A stretch of DNA of 64,000 nt from Pomphorhynchus laevis (lineage: Eukaryota > Acanthocephala > Palaeacanthocephala > Echinorhynchida > Pomphorhynchidae), in the NCBI GenBank assembly GCA_012934845.2, contig WNNJ02002222.1, forward strand, positions 62,001-126,000. The letters run 5' to 3'. A model generated the notes under the pieces. The model was given only the letters and a program-made list of their open reading frames with translations, was not told the DNA's origin and did no database searches. Made by a program: the position numbers and the translations under genes. Shown in pieces: positions 35,203 through 48,545 of the stretch (positions are counted from its first letter, which is position 1; the number at the start of each line of letters is the position of its first letter).

Positions 35203-38200
35203 AAATGGGCTGGGAAGTGCTCCTCCTAGCCCAAGTGTTCAAATTGTGGAGGAGCCCACCCGGCGTGGTCCAGGAAGTGAACGAACTTCAAACTGTATTG
35301 TTCCCGCCGCTGCTCATCTCACCTCAATAAAAAAGATGACCCCGTGACTTTTGGTGCAGTTGAGGGTAGAATGACTGACAACGGCATCATCAGGTTAGTC
35401 GACTCCACAAGACAAGCAATCTTCAAGCAATTGGAGAACTTGATTCAGAAACAGCTCGCCTTATTTTTTACTCGTCCAGAAATCGCCGACCCCTCGATCC
35501 TGAAAGAATCAAAGAAAAGAGCAGCATCCTCACACAGAGTTCCTCCTGTGAAGAGCGGGAAAATGTTAAAATCTAAGGCCGAAGATGCTGCCGTTGCACT
35601 CATGGGAAATGAAGATAATGCCCGTAAACAAGTGTCTTCCCTAGTAGGGGCTTGTGGTGGAAAGGGCGACCTTTCGTCCCCTAGTTCCGTCTAGGTCAAG
35701 GCAATCCCACCCAGCTAATCTAATGCTATACAGAGTACTGGTGAGCCCTTTTCACTGAATATTCTGCAGTGAAATTCAGGAGGTGCTTCTGCCCTTAGAC
35801 TTTTATCCGGTAGATATGCATATGTCATAGTCCTTAAGGTGACGCGGATTATCCGTCTCCCCCAGGACATTACTCGATTTATCCCAAAGCACATTTGTTC
35901 CCATTATACTTCGTGCATAACCACTCCTAACTCCTCTTGATCTCATGAAGTCTTGACCTTAGTTAAGTGCTCCTTAAGGTCCTCCCTCCTATTAAACTAT
36001 TCCTGTCCAGCCATGTCTTGTTTAGTAGTTTCACTCTGTAAGAACGGTAAACGCCTCAGTCTAGCCAATGTATTCATCCGTCCTGGAGAGATACACAGGA
36101 ACCGTTTCACCCTGGATAGTATTATCGACAGCGGCTATGACATGATACTTTGGGATTTCAACGACAGAACTGGTCGTTGGATCAATGCAGCACTTCGCAG
36201 AGCTAGGAACGGTTATCTTATTCACAAACTACCGTCTCCTACCTTTCATTGCACATCAACAAATTCTATCCTCGACATTTTACTGCTTCACTCGAGGTGG
36301 TTGTTAAAACCCCTCTGCACGGAGCAGTCGCGCCAGCAATTGTCCACCTCTCATGACCTAATTCGTTGGAGAATTGAGGAAGATACGTTGCTTCGAAGGA
36401 GGTTTCAATTTGATCCGATTAGAGTGGCTTTCTTTCAAGCGACTATCCAACTGTTTCCCAGAATAGGAAATGAGAGTCTGACCGAATTTAATACCTACCT
36501 CTTTTCGCAAGCTACCTCGATTTTATCGACTACCTATAAAGGTCGTATATACAATCCCACTCCAAGGAAACTGAAGGTCCTAGTGAAATTGCTTAACCTC
36601 CCTAATCTCTCTGTTACCGCCAGACAGGCTCTCTCGAATGAATACTGGAGCACTAGATATAGGTTTCAGCTGAGTAGGCATAGGACGAGTATTGCTCGCC
36701 TTAATCCTACTCAGTCTTCTTTTTGGAAGATTTTCTAGAAGAAGTTTGTTTGCTGGAAGGATAGAGCATTGGGTTGGATAGGGAATGTAGGCCTTGATAA
36801 AGTTTTAGAGGAGTCACTAGCCCTACACAACTATGGAACCACTCAATCACCTCAACCAATCCCGCCTTGGTGTAACTTCAGGAGTAGATACTTAGCTGTT
36901 ACGGATATCCTTAATTCATTGGTCCACTCTCAGGCACCTCCAAATCCGTCGCTCAACATTCTTCTCGGGTCTGTCAGCTTTTGACAGCTGCTCATATAAG
37001 AGAGATGGCCGTCACAATGCTTTTAGCCTCCCCATCCGATGTAGCAGGCATCAATATTAGTAAGCGTGTTTTTATTCCTAAGAAAAAATTCTGCTCATGC
37101 CATAAAGATTTGCGACCCATTTCGATTCAAAATGCCCTCGTGTCGATTTACGAAAAAGCGCTTGCGCGTAAAATCTGCGAATATTTAAGTAGGCGTAATT
37201 TGATCCCTCCAGGTTTTTATGGGTTCGTCAAAGGTTCCTCGGTCCATTCAGCAGTTGGTGAAGTGGAGTAGTTTTGTCGGGAGAATAGCCATTGTTTAGT
37301 TGTGGCTTTTTTCTTTTACTTTTCCGCTGCATTTGACCGCATCTTTATTCTATTTGTGATCTCTTCTCTCAGGTCCCTCGGGTTGCCTGCGAGAATTGTG
37401 AACAGGGTGGAGATTCTGCTGTATACCAAGCGATTTTACTATGAAGACGACCTTAATGCGCGTCAGTTCTACCCTATTACGAGTGTGGCTTTAGGATCAC
37501 CACTTTCTCCTATCTTATACCTTGCTGCCTCTATTAACCTATTTAAATAATTTAAACGCGAACAACGTCTTGTGATATATGCTGATGACACCACAGCCCT
37601 GTTCTCTGGACACAGGTGCAAATACGTAGTCTCTGACATCAGTTGGTTCTTCTTAAGATTAAAAGACCAGCTACCCAAATCCAATCTTATTTTAAACTCG
37701 GCTAAGTCGCAGGTGGTCGTCTTTCATGGCTCCCTTGCAACAAATAAAAAACTTAAGAGACTAGCACTCTCAGTGCTCTCCTCCATATTTGCCTCTGAAC
37801 CACTCCCCCACCTTTACAAGTCGAGTAAAATACCTGGGGTTCACCGTTACGGTAGTTCACCGTTACGGTGAACTGGTCGGCGAAAGCTGACCTGGATAGA
37901 TTCAAACGTTTCCTGAAGAAAGCTAGATGGGCCCTGAAACGGACTCAACATCTGATTTTGAAATGGAAAACCCAGGTGCGCCTCTGGGGCACTTGGGCTA
38001 TCTCGGGATTAGTCTTCTTTTCGAGAGGATGTCCCCCAGAGCAAAGGCTGAGGTTTCTTAAGCTCTTCGTCTCTCGTTTACCCACCATAGTCTGTCTCGA
38101 TTAGATTCTTCGGGGTGGTATGAAAGACCCCGGGTGGTACAGTCGAAAAGCGGCGTGTTGGATCGGTTGGTGGGCTCAGGTCCCCATGGACCTGTGGCCG

Positions 38201-38260
38201 TAAGACGAAGATTTATCAAGAAGACTACCATGGTTGAAAACAATTTTTTGGTTGTGATTG
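35203..38260 (+). mobile_element. I/Jockey-group LINE, copy 2, 5'-truncated and decayed
   Basis: Starts at the last zinc knuckle of ORF1 (CSNCGGAHPAWS near 35255). ORF1 remains open to its stop at 35692-35694. ORF2 is then readable in pieces: endonuclease 35953-36738, linker 36769-36984, RT 36981-37271 and 37302-37550, the YADDTTAL piece 37572-37871, and the end 37868-38104. About six frame changes or stops separate them. A tandem duplication of TTCACCGTTACGG near 37838-37870 is private to this copy. The 3' flank reads AAGAAGACT like copy 1. Confidence 0.88.
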
Positions 38261-38639
38261 ACTAGTGACTGTTCTGTTTTGTATATCTTATTTAACATTT
38301 TGGATTTTTAAGAAAACCTTTATTATTAATTATTAAAGGAGATATAAAAGATTAAAGGAGTATAAAAAATTTTAAAAAGAATTTAATGGGTAAAGAAAGA
38401 GATTTTATTAAAGAGATTTCATATAAATTATTACAGGCTTTAAATAAAATTATAATTTTTCTTTATCATTATTTGAAAAGAATCGTCAAATTCTTCTGAA
38501 TCTAGAAATTAATTTTTCCTATTTTTATTTTCTATTGACAAAATTAATTTTGTATAAATAAATTACTAGAACTATATAAATTTGTGGATTTTAAAAATGT
38601 AAAAAGAAATATCTAATGATCGCTTTTTGTGTAAATTCG
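38261..38639. other. AT-rich spacer
   Basis: No gene or recognised repeat between LINE copy 2 and the next Penelope-like fragments. Confidence 0.4.
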
Positions 38640-39655
38640 AATAATTATTAAATTAAATTAACATTAACTAAAACTACTATTAATTTATACCGTAAAGATG
38701 ACATATTTAAATTTACAAGAAACATATTTTTGCATGAGCATTCATGCATACCATATAATATAAAATATAATACATTAAATAATGAAATTTTAAGAATTGC
38801 AACAATATGTAATGATATTGGCTTTCTTCAAAATCATTTAAATAATTTAATAGATACATATTTTAAACCAGGTTACTATAAAAATAACATCAAGCAGAAA
38901 ATAGTAAAATATATAAATCAACACAATAATATAAAGAATAAATTTAAACTCTTAAGTGGCAAATTTTTAATGGATGGATAATAAATAATATACTTTGCAT
39001 TAGAATAAGATACTAGATAGTTTTATCAGAGGAAATACATTCATGCATACCATATCATATAAAATATAATACATTAAATAATGAAATTTTAAGAATTAGC
39101 AACAATATGTAATGATATTGGCTTTCTTCAAAATCATTTAAATAATTTAATAGATACATATTTTAAACTAGGTTACTATAAAAATAACATCAAACAGAAA
39201 ATAGTAAAATATATAAATCAACACAATAATATAAAGAATAAATTTAAACTCTTAAGTGGCAAATTTTTATGGATGGATAATAAATAATATACTTTGTATT
39301 AGAATAAGATACTAGATAGTATTATCAGAGGAAATACATCATTAGCATGTATTTGGCCCCGCTTCTATGTTGAGTGGAGGAGTTGAGGGCCGAAACCTGA
39401 TAGCATAGCAGTTCCTCCTGATGACCTCTAATTCTTATTCTGATACAACGTCTGTTATTTATTAGTCAATTCTTAATAATTGACGTTTATTTTAAATTTC
39501 AATTTTTTTATTTTAACTTGATTTAAATTATAGAAAATCTAAAAACAATTTTTAATTTTATTATTTAATTATTAAATTTTGATTTAGCATTATTATGCTT
39601 TGTTTATTTTATAATTATATTAAATACGTAGACTCAGTTAGCTGATTTAAAATAC
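38640..39655 (+). mobile_element. Penelope-like 3' part, C-terminal end duplicated in tandem
   Basis: The PLE C-terminal region (LNNEILRIATICNDIGFLQN, then IVKYINQHNNIKNKFKLLSG) is readable at 38730-38981 and repeated at 39040-39285. The second copy runs into the 3' module (39332-39430) and a tail ending ACTCAGTTAGCTGATTT near 39650. This gives the 3' structure of the family: C-terminus, about 45-bp spacer, module, AT-rich tail, terminal motif. Confidence 0.75.
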
Positions 39656-40149
39656 TTTTTACATCATAAATTTATATAGCGATATAACAATATTCTATTA
39701 AGCCACCTATAACTTTGTACAGAAGAGCTAGTATCTTATCATATCCTTAGAATTTTAATCTGAAAATGTTTATCTTGACTAAGTTATGGCATCATAACTT
39801 TAATTTGTTTGCGAAAATATTAAAATTTACTTTTTAATACTAAAATAATTTTCTTCAGTCTAAGCATTTACAGAATGTGTAGTAAAAAAATGTGTAAAAT
39901 TTTACACATTTTATAACAAAATGTGTAAAATGATATAATTTTTCAGAAAGCTTTGAATTACCCACCTGAAAAGCATGAAACAAATAGTTTGGTGGAAAAA
40001 ATACTAAAAGCGTTTTACATTTATTAAAAACGTACTTATATCATCCCTATGATCAAGCACATTACAAAGAATTCCAACGAGGTTCCATGTAATCTAGTGT
40101 CGAAAACGACTTCTTCTAATGGTTTCCTACCCAAAGTCGAATGAAACAA
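39656..40149. other. Short unassigned stretch
   Basis: AT-rich, with an ATGTGTAAAATTTTACACAT palindrome near 39890. Possibly the beginning of the decayed LINE that follows, but no match could be read. Confidence 0.3.
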
Positions 40150-43100
40150 TGATATATTGAAGGTTAGTGGATATTTAAGCAAATCTAACTAGCTTTCGCC
40201 AGTTATGAAGCTCTTAAACTATGTGAAAATAAGCATAAGTTCACCACAAAAAGTGGAGGACTTTTTTAAAATATTTCTGAATCCCTTCGTTGATAACTAT
40301 CCTGCAGAATAATCTACAATTCTGTCAGAAGTATCCTGTCAAGTTGCGTATATCTTTTTGCCACAAATTATCGGTCAGAATAATATGTTGGTTACTTTGA
40401 AAATAACCTAGGACAACTCGGTACTGTTGAGCATTAGGTCATTTCGGTCACTCAAAATTAACCGAATCGAACCTGGCCTAGACATCAACGGCATTAACGA
40501 ACCTGACGTGTCATTTGCGAGTTAAAAACGTACGGTGCATTGAAAAGAAAGATGAATCCTTACTTACAGTGGCTTTCACTACAACTACCATTGACAATGC
40601 GATTGTACTGGCGAGAAACGCACATAACCCGTTCCTGGGTACGAATCTATACTTACATTGAAATGAACCTATCATTTCAATGTCTCATCTAATGATGCCG
40701 CCTTTTCTCATTACCAAAAAGGTCACAGGGAATCCTCTTGCTGTGTTAAATCGAGATGCCCCACAGGCAAAGAACCAGAACATAATGGTAAATGCTCGAA
40801 TGATAATTATTCCACATGTGTAAACTGTGGGTTAAATCACCCGGCATACTAAAAATGCATAAAATTCGAGGAATTAAATTAAATTATCAAATTAAATCAC
40901 CTGTCATACTCAATGCATAAAATTTAAGGCATTATATTGGATCATCAAATTAAAACCGACATATGAAGAAACCTTCAGCAGCTGCAAAGACCTTCTCAGA
41001 AGCCACGGGGACTATTTTCAATAGTACTGACTCATCAGTGCTGGATTCCTTCCATTCGATAAGAGAAGGAATTTGAAAAGTAAAAAATTTTTATGAACAT
41101 GAAATTTGCTGAACTCTCAAAGAACTTAGAGACGTTGTTAGCACAAGCAATCTGTGTGATGCTGTCACCGTCCCAAATTTTGAACGAACAAGTATCTTCC
41201 AATAAAGTGCATCTTCCGCCAACGCTAAGAAGGTAATCAAAATATCGAAGAAAGGCGGAAAATGTAAACTGGCAAATGAGGAAGCTCTGATTTGATTGTT
41301 GCACTAATAAGGGAAATGAAGATATTCCTATCAGCCTGGGTGGAAACGGTGAATTATCGGTTGGACCCGGTAGTGGAAAAGGTAACCCTTCTACTGCTGC
41401 CTTCAACCAGATGGCCTCTGTCCTACCGGTAAACCAACGCAATGAGAAGTAGTCAAGATCCTTTTTCACTGAACATTCTTTAGTGGAATTCGGAAGGTGC
41501 TTCATCTCTTCGTCTTTTATCGAGTCGGGATTCTGATATAATAGTCCTTCAGGAAACTAAATCGGTCTGGTTTCCATAGGACATTACTAGATTTTTACCA
41601 ATGCGTGTATCCATCCACTTTACTATGTATATATCACGCCTCATTCCTCTTAATCTCAAAGTCTTGTAATTTGTGTCAAGATCCCTTTAAGATAATCTCT
41701 CCTACTAAACTACTGTTGTCCAGTCTTGTCATGTTTAGCTATAAGACTCTGTGAGGACGGCCAACGCATCAACATAGCCAATATCCATATTTGACCAGGG
41801 GAGATTCACAAGAACCGTGACCTCATTGATCGTATTTTAGGCAGCGACGATGAAATTATTCTTGGCGACTCTAACGATAATCTGGTTGTTAGATTAAAGT
41901 AGCACTACTCAGAGCTAGGGACGACTATCTTATACACAAACCACAATCCCATAGCTTTCGTTGCACAATAACTAATTATCACTTTGACATCCAAGTGCTA
42001 CACGAGAAATGACTGCTTAAGCCCTTATGTATTCAGCAGTCGCGCTAACAACTGACTACCACGAACGACCTTCTTTGTTGGCTGTTGGAATAAAATACCT
42101 TGCTGAGAAGGATTTTCCACTTTGATTCAATGAGAGTAGTGCTCTTTCATTCAGTTATTGGACTCTTCTCTATTGTATGAAATTCGAGTTAAACTCGTTT
42201 TAACTCCTACCTATATTTCCAAGCTACCTGGATCCTTTCGACTACCTATATAGGTCGAATATACAATCTTATTCAAACAAAACTCAAGGTCCTATCAAAA
42301 ATGTTACACCTTCCCAATCTCTCTATTACTCTCAGACAAGCTCTCTTAGAAGAATATTGAGGTTCTATGTATATATTATAACTTAGCAGTGATAAGGCTA
42401 ACGTTGCTCGCCTTTATCCATCTCAGTCACTCCTGGGGCCGCTTCCGGTAACTTCCAAATCCCATTCGCCACTCTCTACTCGTATCTGTCAACTTTTGAC
42501 GTATAGTCAGAAAAATGAGGTCGCCATCACTATTCTTTTAGCCTCACGAACTGATATCGCTGGAATTAACATTAGCCGTCGAATATTTTTACCACAGAAA
42601 ACACCGGGTATATTTTCCTAAAGACCTACGGCCCAATTTAGATTTAAATTCTCATTTCCATTTACGAAAACGCGCTTGCGCTTAAAATTCGCAATCATTT
42701 AAGTATAGGAAATTTAATCCCACCATTTTTTCATGGGTTTGTAAGCAGTCGTTTGGCTCATTCTACAATAATTAAGTGCATAAGTTTTGCCAAGATAACA
42801 CCATCAGCTTGCCGTGGCTGTCTTTCTTGACTATTCTGCTGATTTTAACCCTATCTCTATTCCCTTTGATATCTACACACTCTATTCCCTCGGGTTGCCT
42901 GCGATAATTGTTAACAGGGTAGATATATTGCTCGGGTTGCCTGCGATAATTGTTAACAGGGTGGGATTGTTCAGGTTCTCCTTTATTTCACCTGTACAAT
43001 CTCGGGATTAGTTTTATTCCAATAGGACGTAAACTGAGCAAAGACTAAGGTTTCTCAAGCACATCATCTGGAGACTACCGTCATGCGATTGGACACTCAG

Positions 43101-43190
43101 GTGTGTAAAGGTCCTGGATGGATCAATCGTAAAATGGCTAGTTGGTCAAGACTTTTAAATACTGATCCTACGACCGCATTGAAGATAATA
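40150..43190 (+). mobile_element. I/Jockey-group LINE, copy 3, heavily decayed
   Basis: ORF1 remnants align with copy 1: NPFVDNYPAE near 40285, then a NLGQLGTVE segment near 40410, then AFTTTTIDNAIVLARNAHNP near 40580, then a cysteine region 40680-40860. ORF2 remnants include the endonuclease (41470-42150) and RT pieces such as AVFLDYSADFNPISIPF (42814). The YADD region appears to be deleted. Many breaks make it the oldest of the four. A tandem duplication of CTCGGGTTGCCTGCGATAAT lies at 42889-42960. Confidence 0.75.
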
Positions 43191-43334
43191 GAATAAAAAA
43201 CTTGAAGATTTAATGGACTTATTTTTGTATTGTTATTTTCTATTATTACCGCTCAATGTTATTTATTGACATGCATCAGTAAAGCGTTTTTCATTATTAT
43301 TTTTTTTATATTTTTCTTTTGGTCTTTCGGTTTA

Positions 43335-45013
43335 TTAATCAAATCAGCTAACTGAGTCTACTTATTTAATATAATTATAAACTAAACAAAACATAATAAT
43401 GCTAAATCAAAATTTAATAATTAAATAATAAAATTAATAATTGTTTTTAGATTTTCTATAATTTAAATCAAGTTAAAATAAAAAATTGAAATTCAAAATA
43501 AACGTCATTTTTATGAATTGACTAATAAATAACAGACGTTGTATCAGAATAAGAATTAGAGGTCATCAGGAGGAACTGCTATGCTATCAGGTTTCGGCCC
43601 CTAACTCCTCTACCCAACATAGCAGCGGGGCCAAATACATGCTAATGATGTATTTCCTCTGAAATAACTATCTAGTATCTTATTCTAATACAAAGTATAT
43701 TATTTATTATCCATCCATAAAAATTTGCCACTTAAGAGTTTAAATTTATTCTTTATATTATTGTGTTGATTTATATATTTTACTATTTTCTGCTTGATGT
43801 TATTTTTATAGTAACCTGGTTGAAAATATGTATCTATTAAATAATTTAAATGATTTTGAAGTAAACCAATATCATTACATATTGTTGCTATTCTTAAAAT
43901 TTCATTATTTAATGTATTATATTTTATATTATATGATATGCATGAATGTTCATGCAAAAATATGTTTCTTGTAAATTTAAATATGTCATCTTTACGATAT
44001 AAATTAATAGTAGTTTTAGTTAATGTTAATTTAATGTTCATATCTAGAATATACACCTTCTTTATCATCAATATTGGTTTTGTTAAGAATAAGGCTTTCT
44101 GGATAAATTTGTTCACTAATTGAATAAAAATTATTAGAATTAAATACACATATATCATCAATGAATCGATACATATATTTTATATATTTATATAGTTTAG
44201 ATTTGGTTTTTTCACAGTTATGAACAAATTTATATTCTATAAAGCTTAAAAAGAAGTCAGCTGTAATTCGGATACTATTACCTCCCATTGGAACACCTTT
44301 ACTTGTCTAAATATAGATGATCCTACTTTTAAATAATTTTGATTTATCAAAATATTTAAGGATTCTATTAATTCAATTTTATCCATATATTTATATTTAC
44401 TTAATGGTTTAATTTTTGTTAGATAGGCGTTATAATTATTATAACATATATATGTATATCTTTTTCCGAATATAAGATTAATTAATTTTACTAACGCTTC
44501 TTTAATATCTACTAAATCTAGATTTGTATAAAGCTTACTAAAATCGTTTGTATTTATATTTTAAAAATTTATTCCTTTTGTCTGTTCTAAAAATTCTTTT
44601 GTAGAATTAATACTGAAATAGTGTTTTATACCAGTATTAATTTCGATTATCCTACAATATTTTTTGAAGTGTGTTTTAATTACTTTAAATATTTTATTCA
44701 CATAAACAGAAAGTGGTTTTAATGTACATTTAAACGCACTACATATGAACCTAGGTTTTATTGGATTTTTATGTAATTTTGGATTCCAATATAATATAGG
44801 TATAGTTTTATTATCTGATTCAACCTTTATACCCTTTTTATCCATTATAGAACAGTGACTTGTAATAATTGTTTCTAAACTTAACTCACTACGTTCATAT
44901 GTTGGATTTACATTTAAATCATTAGAATTAACCTCTTTCATTAGTATATCATAATAAAGCTTTTTGCATATGAAGACAAAATGATTATTATCAACTATAT
45001 ATATTATTAACAA
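43335..45013 (-). mobile_element. Penelope-like element, RT to 3' end, largest copy
   Basis: Read on the minus strand from 45013: LKPLSVYVNKIFK region (45013-44561), then NINTNDFSKLYTNLDLVDIK-type palm start near 44530, then KYMDKIELIESLNILINQ near 44390, then MGGNS (44288), FIDDICVF near 44150, and the C-terminal region 44161-43700 ending KFLWMDNK. The 3' module follows at 43660-43560 and the tail ends ACTCAGTTAGCTGATTTG near 43335. The frame is broken in about three places. The 5' end is missing or unrecognised; no GIY-YIG domain is seen. Confidence 0.75.
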
Positions 45014-45229
45014 CTAATTATTATCCTTTAATAAGTATATAGTTATCCTTTAACATATGTATTTGTTGTATTGTCTTGTACCTTCAAAAGTTGCCGGTAT
45101 AAAAAATACAAGAATATTCAATAATTCAATTGTTCCTTTTCCTACAAATCGCCGAATTCAACTTTCATCAGCTCGATATAACAATTAAAGTAGCAACGAT
45201 TTACAATTGAATATAAAATTAATAAAAAA

Positions 45230-47660
45230 TTTAATCACATTTGAAAAATTTTCAGTTAGAAATGAAGAGCATGTATGAATTTCATAATTTAGTTATTCAC
45301 TTAGAATAAATTTATTTCCTTCATTTTCTATTTGAAAATTCGTAATAGACATTGAAAAGTTGGACAATTTGAAATCAAAAATTACTACATTGGAAACGGG
45401 ATTATCTCAAATGATTTTCAAATACGAAAGAAATACATTCGGAAAACTTCGGACCTTTATAACCACGAAAGGGCAAATTACTCAAATGTTAGGCATCCAT
45501 TTAACATCGGAATAGTTACAGATTTGCATGGATCTGTTGGTCTCTGTGGTCATGGACAACATCATGGATGGATGATTCGCGGAACTCAGACTTTTAACAA
45601 AGCTACAAGTATATTGATTTATCTTCTTTAAAAAAACAGAAATTGGAAGAAAAATATTATATCATATTAAGAAGGAACCATATATTATTAGATTTAAATT
45701 TAATGAAGAAGCAGAACATAAAAGATTTTTAAACAAATATACAGATTGGAGAAAATGTTTAAACAGAAATCAGATTATATTCAAATTTTTAAGATATAGA
45801 ACTTACTATACTATGATATCATTCACTGGCATCGACTGAAAAAGAAAATATGTCTGCATACTGGAGAAGTACGATTTTGCATATCTTTCCTAAAGTTACA
45901 TGAATCTTCAAAATGATTCCGGATTATGTTTCAAGAGAGCAATTAATCGAACTTTGCGAGTAATATAAATGATCATTGGTAAGAAGTTGCAAAGACATCG
46001 GGAACGGACACAAAGTATACATAAATATGAAAATTAGAATGAATATTATTTATGCAGTGAGATAGATCTGCACTAGGAGTGGAACTAGCCATAATGCTTT
46101 AAATGTCAGAGATGCGGACGATTTTAAGCGACGTGTGTAGACGTGGTTATATTTGTTATTGTGCAGGGACACATTAATCTTCGGGATGCGAGGACAGGGG
46201 AAATTTAAGTGTGCTAATTGCTACAGTAACCATACAGCATACTCACAAGGGTATAGAGCGTTCCATGAATATATTAAATCAGTTCAATTTAATGACAATC
46301 AAATTCAAACAAGTAAAATATATGCGGATATCTCTAAGAGGGAGACATTAACAATGTACAACGCTAAATATTCAAAATAGGAACATTGATGTGAATTTCT
46401 GCGATTATGGACAATATTACGTTCAATGGAGAACGTGTATAAATAACACAAGCAAAGAAGCATTTGGTACTAGTATTAAAGATATTACTGAACTTAATAT
46501 TGATTTAAAGGAATAGTTTATGACAGCAGATGATGAAGGAACATAATTAATAAATTCGAATATTTGTAGAAGAAAAGCAAAATTTTCTATAAAAGGTTCT
46601 TTCTTTTCCGAATTATAATGAAAGAAACTTGACACTCAAACGGAGGAAAAATAATAGGCAAAATCGAAACCAATATATTACAAACTCAAAGAAACAGGTT
46701 TAGTTCTTTTTACAATATTCTTGGTGAAAGTGTATAACAAATAGACACAATTCGTACAGGAGCAAAATGAAGAAAATGATTAAGATCTGATGGAAAACAG
46801 AATGTAATTAAAGAAATTATTTCTAAGCATACGAGTACATTCGGATGGTATCAATTGATAAAAGCTAATCAAGGTATGGCCAACTAAAGCCAAGATATTA
46901 TCTGACGGAGTATACGCACTCGCTGACACTTTGAAAATAATCTCGGAAAAATAGGACAATAGTTAGCTTTATGAGCAAAGCCAATACAAAAGATTGTGAA
47001 TATATAGGATTAGGGTATATTATATTCATACCGAAAAAGAATGTATAAATTGTTCGAAGGATTAGATACCAAATACTATTTCGAATTCGTTATTAATACG
47101 AAAGATTCCTGGTTAGAAAATTGATCATATCTCTAGAAAAACACAACTTATCGATAAATACTATTATGGCTTTGGAAAGTACAAGGAACTATGCATGCAG
47201 TAAGATTAATGCAAAACTTTATTGCCCATTCGCTGCATCATTTGACAATATAACTCAGGAAGCCATCAAAAATGGTCTTAAAGATGCTGGAATTCGGGTT
47301 GATATTGGTGAGAGAGGTATGAAAATTTTGAAAATACAATATTTCTCTGTGCGAGACTGACCAGAATTTAAAGCCAAATTGATCAAATGTGTTCCACATA
47401 TATAGCCTATTTCGCTGATCTTGTTCATTGTGAAAATAAATAACATTACAGAAGATCTTAATAATAGAAATGTGCAGTGATTAGTTATGACGGTCCGCTA
47501 GGTGCCAGTCGATTAAGTATTAAACTGGCACATATTGCCAATTACCCTGTTCATGAAGAGGCTCAGGCAACTTATGTTGGGCATTTGTCGATCAACGGCT
47601 AAATAATTGGATGGCTTGCATCAACCGTAGAGATAGTATTTTCATAAACTATCTCAGATC
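45230..47660 (+). mobile_element. Old LINE remnant, different family
   Basis: ORF1-like parts: a coiled-coil stretch (IEKLDNLKSKITTLETGLSQ near 45350), a cysteine pair near 46100, and KCANCYSNHTAYSQG near 46210 (zinc-knuckle style of Jockey/R1 relatives). An RT-palm-like segment AASFDNITQEAIKNGLKDAG lies near 47230. Frames are short and broken throughout. The family is not the same as the LINE at 23656. Confidence 0.5.
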
Positions 47661-47703
47661 CCTCCGATGACTCCAACGACGGATTAGACAATTGACGGAA
47701 AGG

Positions 47704-48403
47704 CGGAAAAGAGTCACGGAGGCCTGATTCCTTGCAGTAGCGATGTTGGATCACAACAAATTGTTATTGTTGATTAATTATGCCGATTAATATTAGCATT
47801 GTGCTTCAGAAGAAACACAAGCAACGCAAAGTTTGAGCAAGGATTATCTAAATTTAATAAAATAAAGAGCAAGAAAGTGTGGATTAGTTTAGAAGTCAGT
47901 GCAAATCTTATTGTTTAAATGCAGGAAAGCTTTATTGCCTTTGAAAATACTTCCAGGTATTAATAAAAAGATACGAGTTAAAGATACCTACACGACAGCC
48001 CTAAAAGATTAGCGAAAGTAAAAAGGTTATCCCATAAAGAATTGAAATGTTTATGCAATCCTTAGTGCTATTATTTATTATTTAATCCGTAATACATCTG
48101 CAATGCAGCTAGATTGATCTATCTAATTGATCTAGCTTTGATCTAATGTAGCTAGATCATTCCTTTATTCAGGGCTTACGCGAGGAATAGGTCACCGGAA
48201 TAATATTGCAGGTTTATAATTGATGTAATCGTTAAAAGCGTCACTGATGCCTGTTTCCTTGCAGTAGCGATGTTGGATAAAAATAAATTGTTATTGTTGA
48301 TTAATTATGCCGGTTAATATTAGCATTATGCTTCAGAAGAAACACAAGCAACGCAAAGTTTGAACAACGATTATCTAAATTTAATAAAATAAAGAGCAAG
48401 AAT
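47704..48403 (+). repeat. Direct repeat pair of about 165 bp
   Basis: The blocks 47710-47875 and 48242-48403 share CCTTGCAGTAGCGATGTTGG, TTGTTATTGTTGATTAATTA, AGAAGAAACACAAGCAACGC and AAAATAAAGAGCAAGAA. They are about 530 bp apart with several substitutions. The LINE remnant ends in the first copy, so this may be a shared LINE 3' end present twice, or a segmental duplication. Confidence 0.7.
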
Positions 48404-48404
48404 C

Positions 48405-48545
48405 CTCTTCTGGATGCAGAGGAGGACTTGCCAGTCCTCCTCTGCATCCAGTAGTAGGAGGTATCTGCCACTGATGAGTCATTTGTGATTACGAAACGAC
48501 ATTCGTCATTCTTTCGCGTCGGGCTTATATATTACAATATATATA
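48405..48545. mobile_element. Palindromic element, partial copy
   Basis: The centre CTGGATGCAGAGGAGGACT/AGTCCTCCTCTGCATCCAG and the full right arm of the element at 57655-57862 are present; the outer left arm is missing. It directly abuts the second direct-repeat block. The right end runs into another hairpin (CGGGCTTATATAT and its reverse). Confidence 0.8.
48471..48507 (+). ncRNA. Hammerhead-ribozyme-like core, copy 2
   Basis: CTGATGA, helix II (GTCAT..ATTAC with one mismatch), GAAA, short helix III (CG..CG), then GTC. All core bases match the hammerhead consensus. Helix II is weaker than in the copy at 57799. A flanking helix I is not obvious. Confidence 0.5.

Noticed and set aside
39332-39430. 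HDV-like ribozyme in the PLE tail.
   Set aside because: A P1/P2-like nested pseudoknot can be drawn, but P3 and P4 are missing and a further crossing pair remains unexplained.
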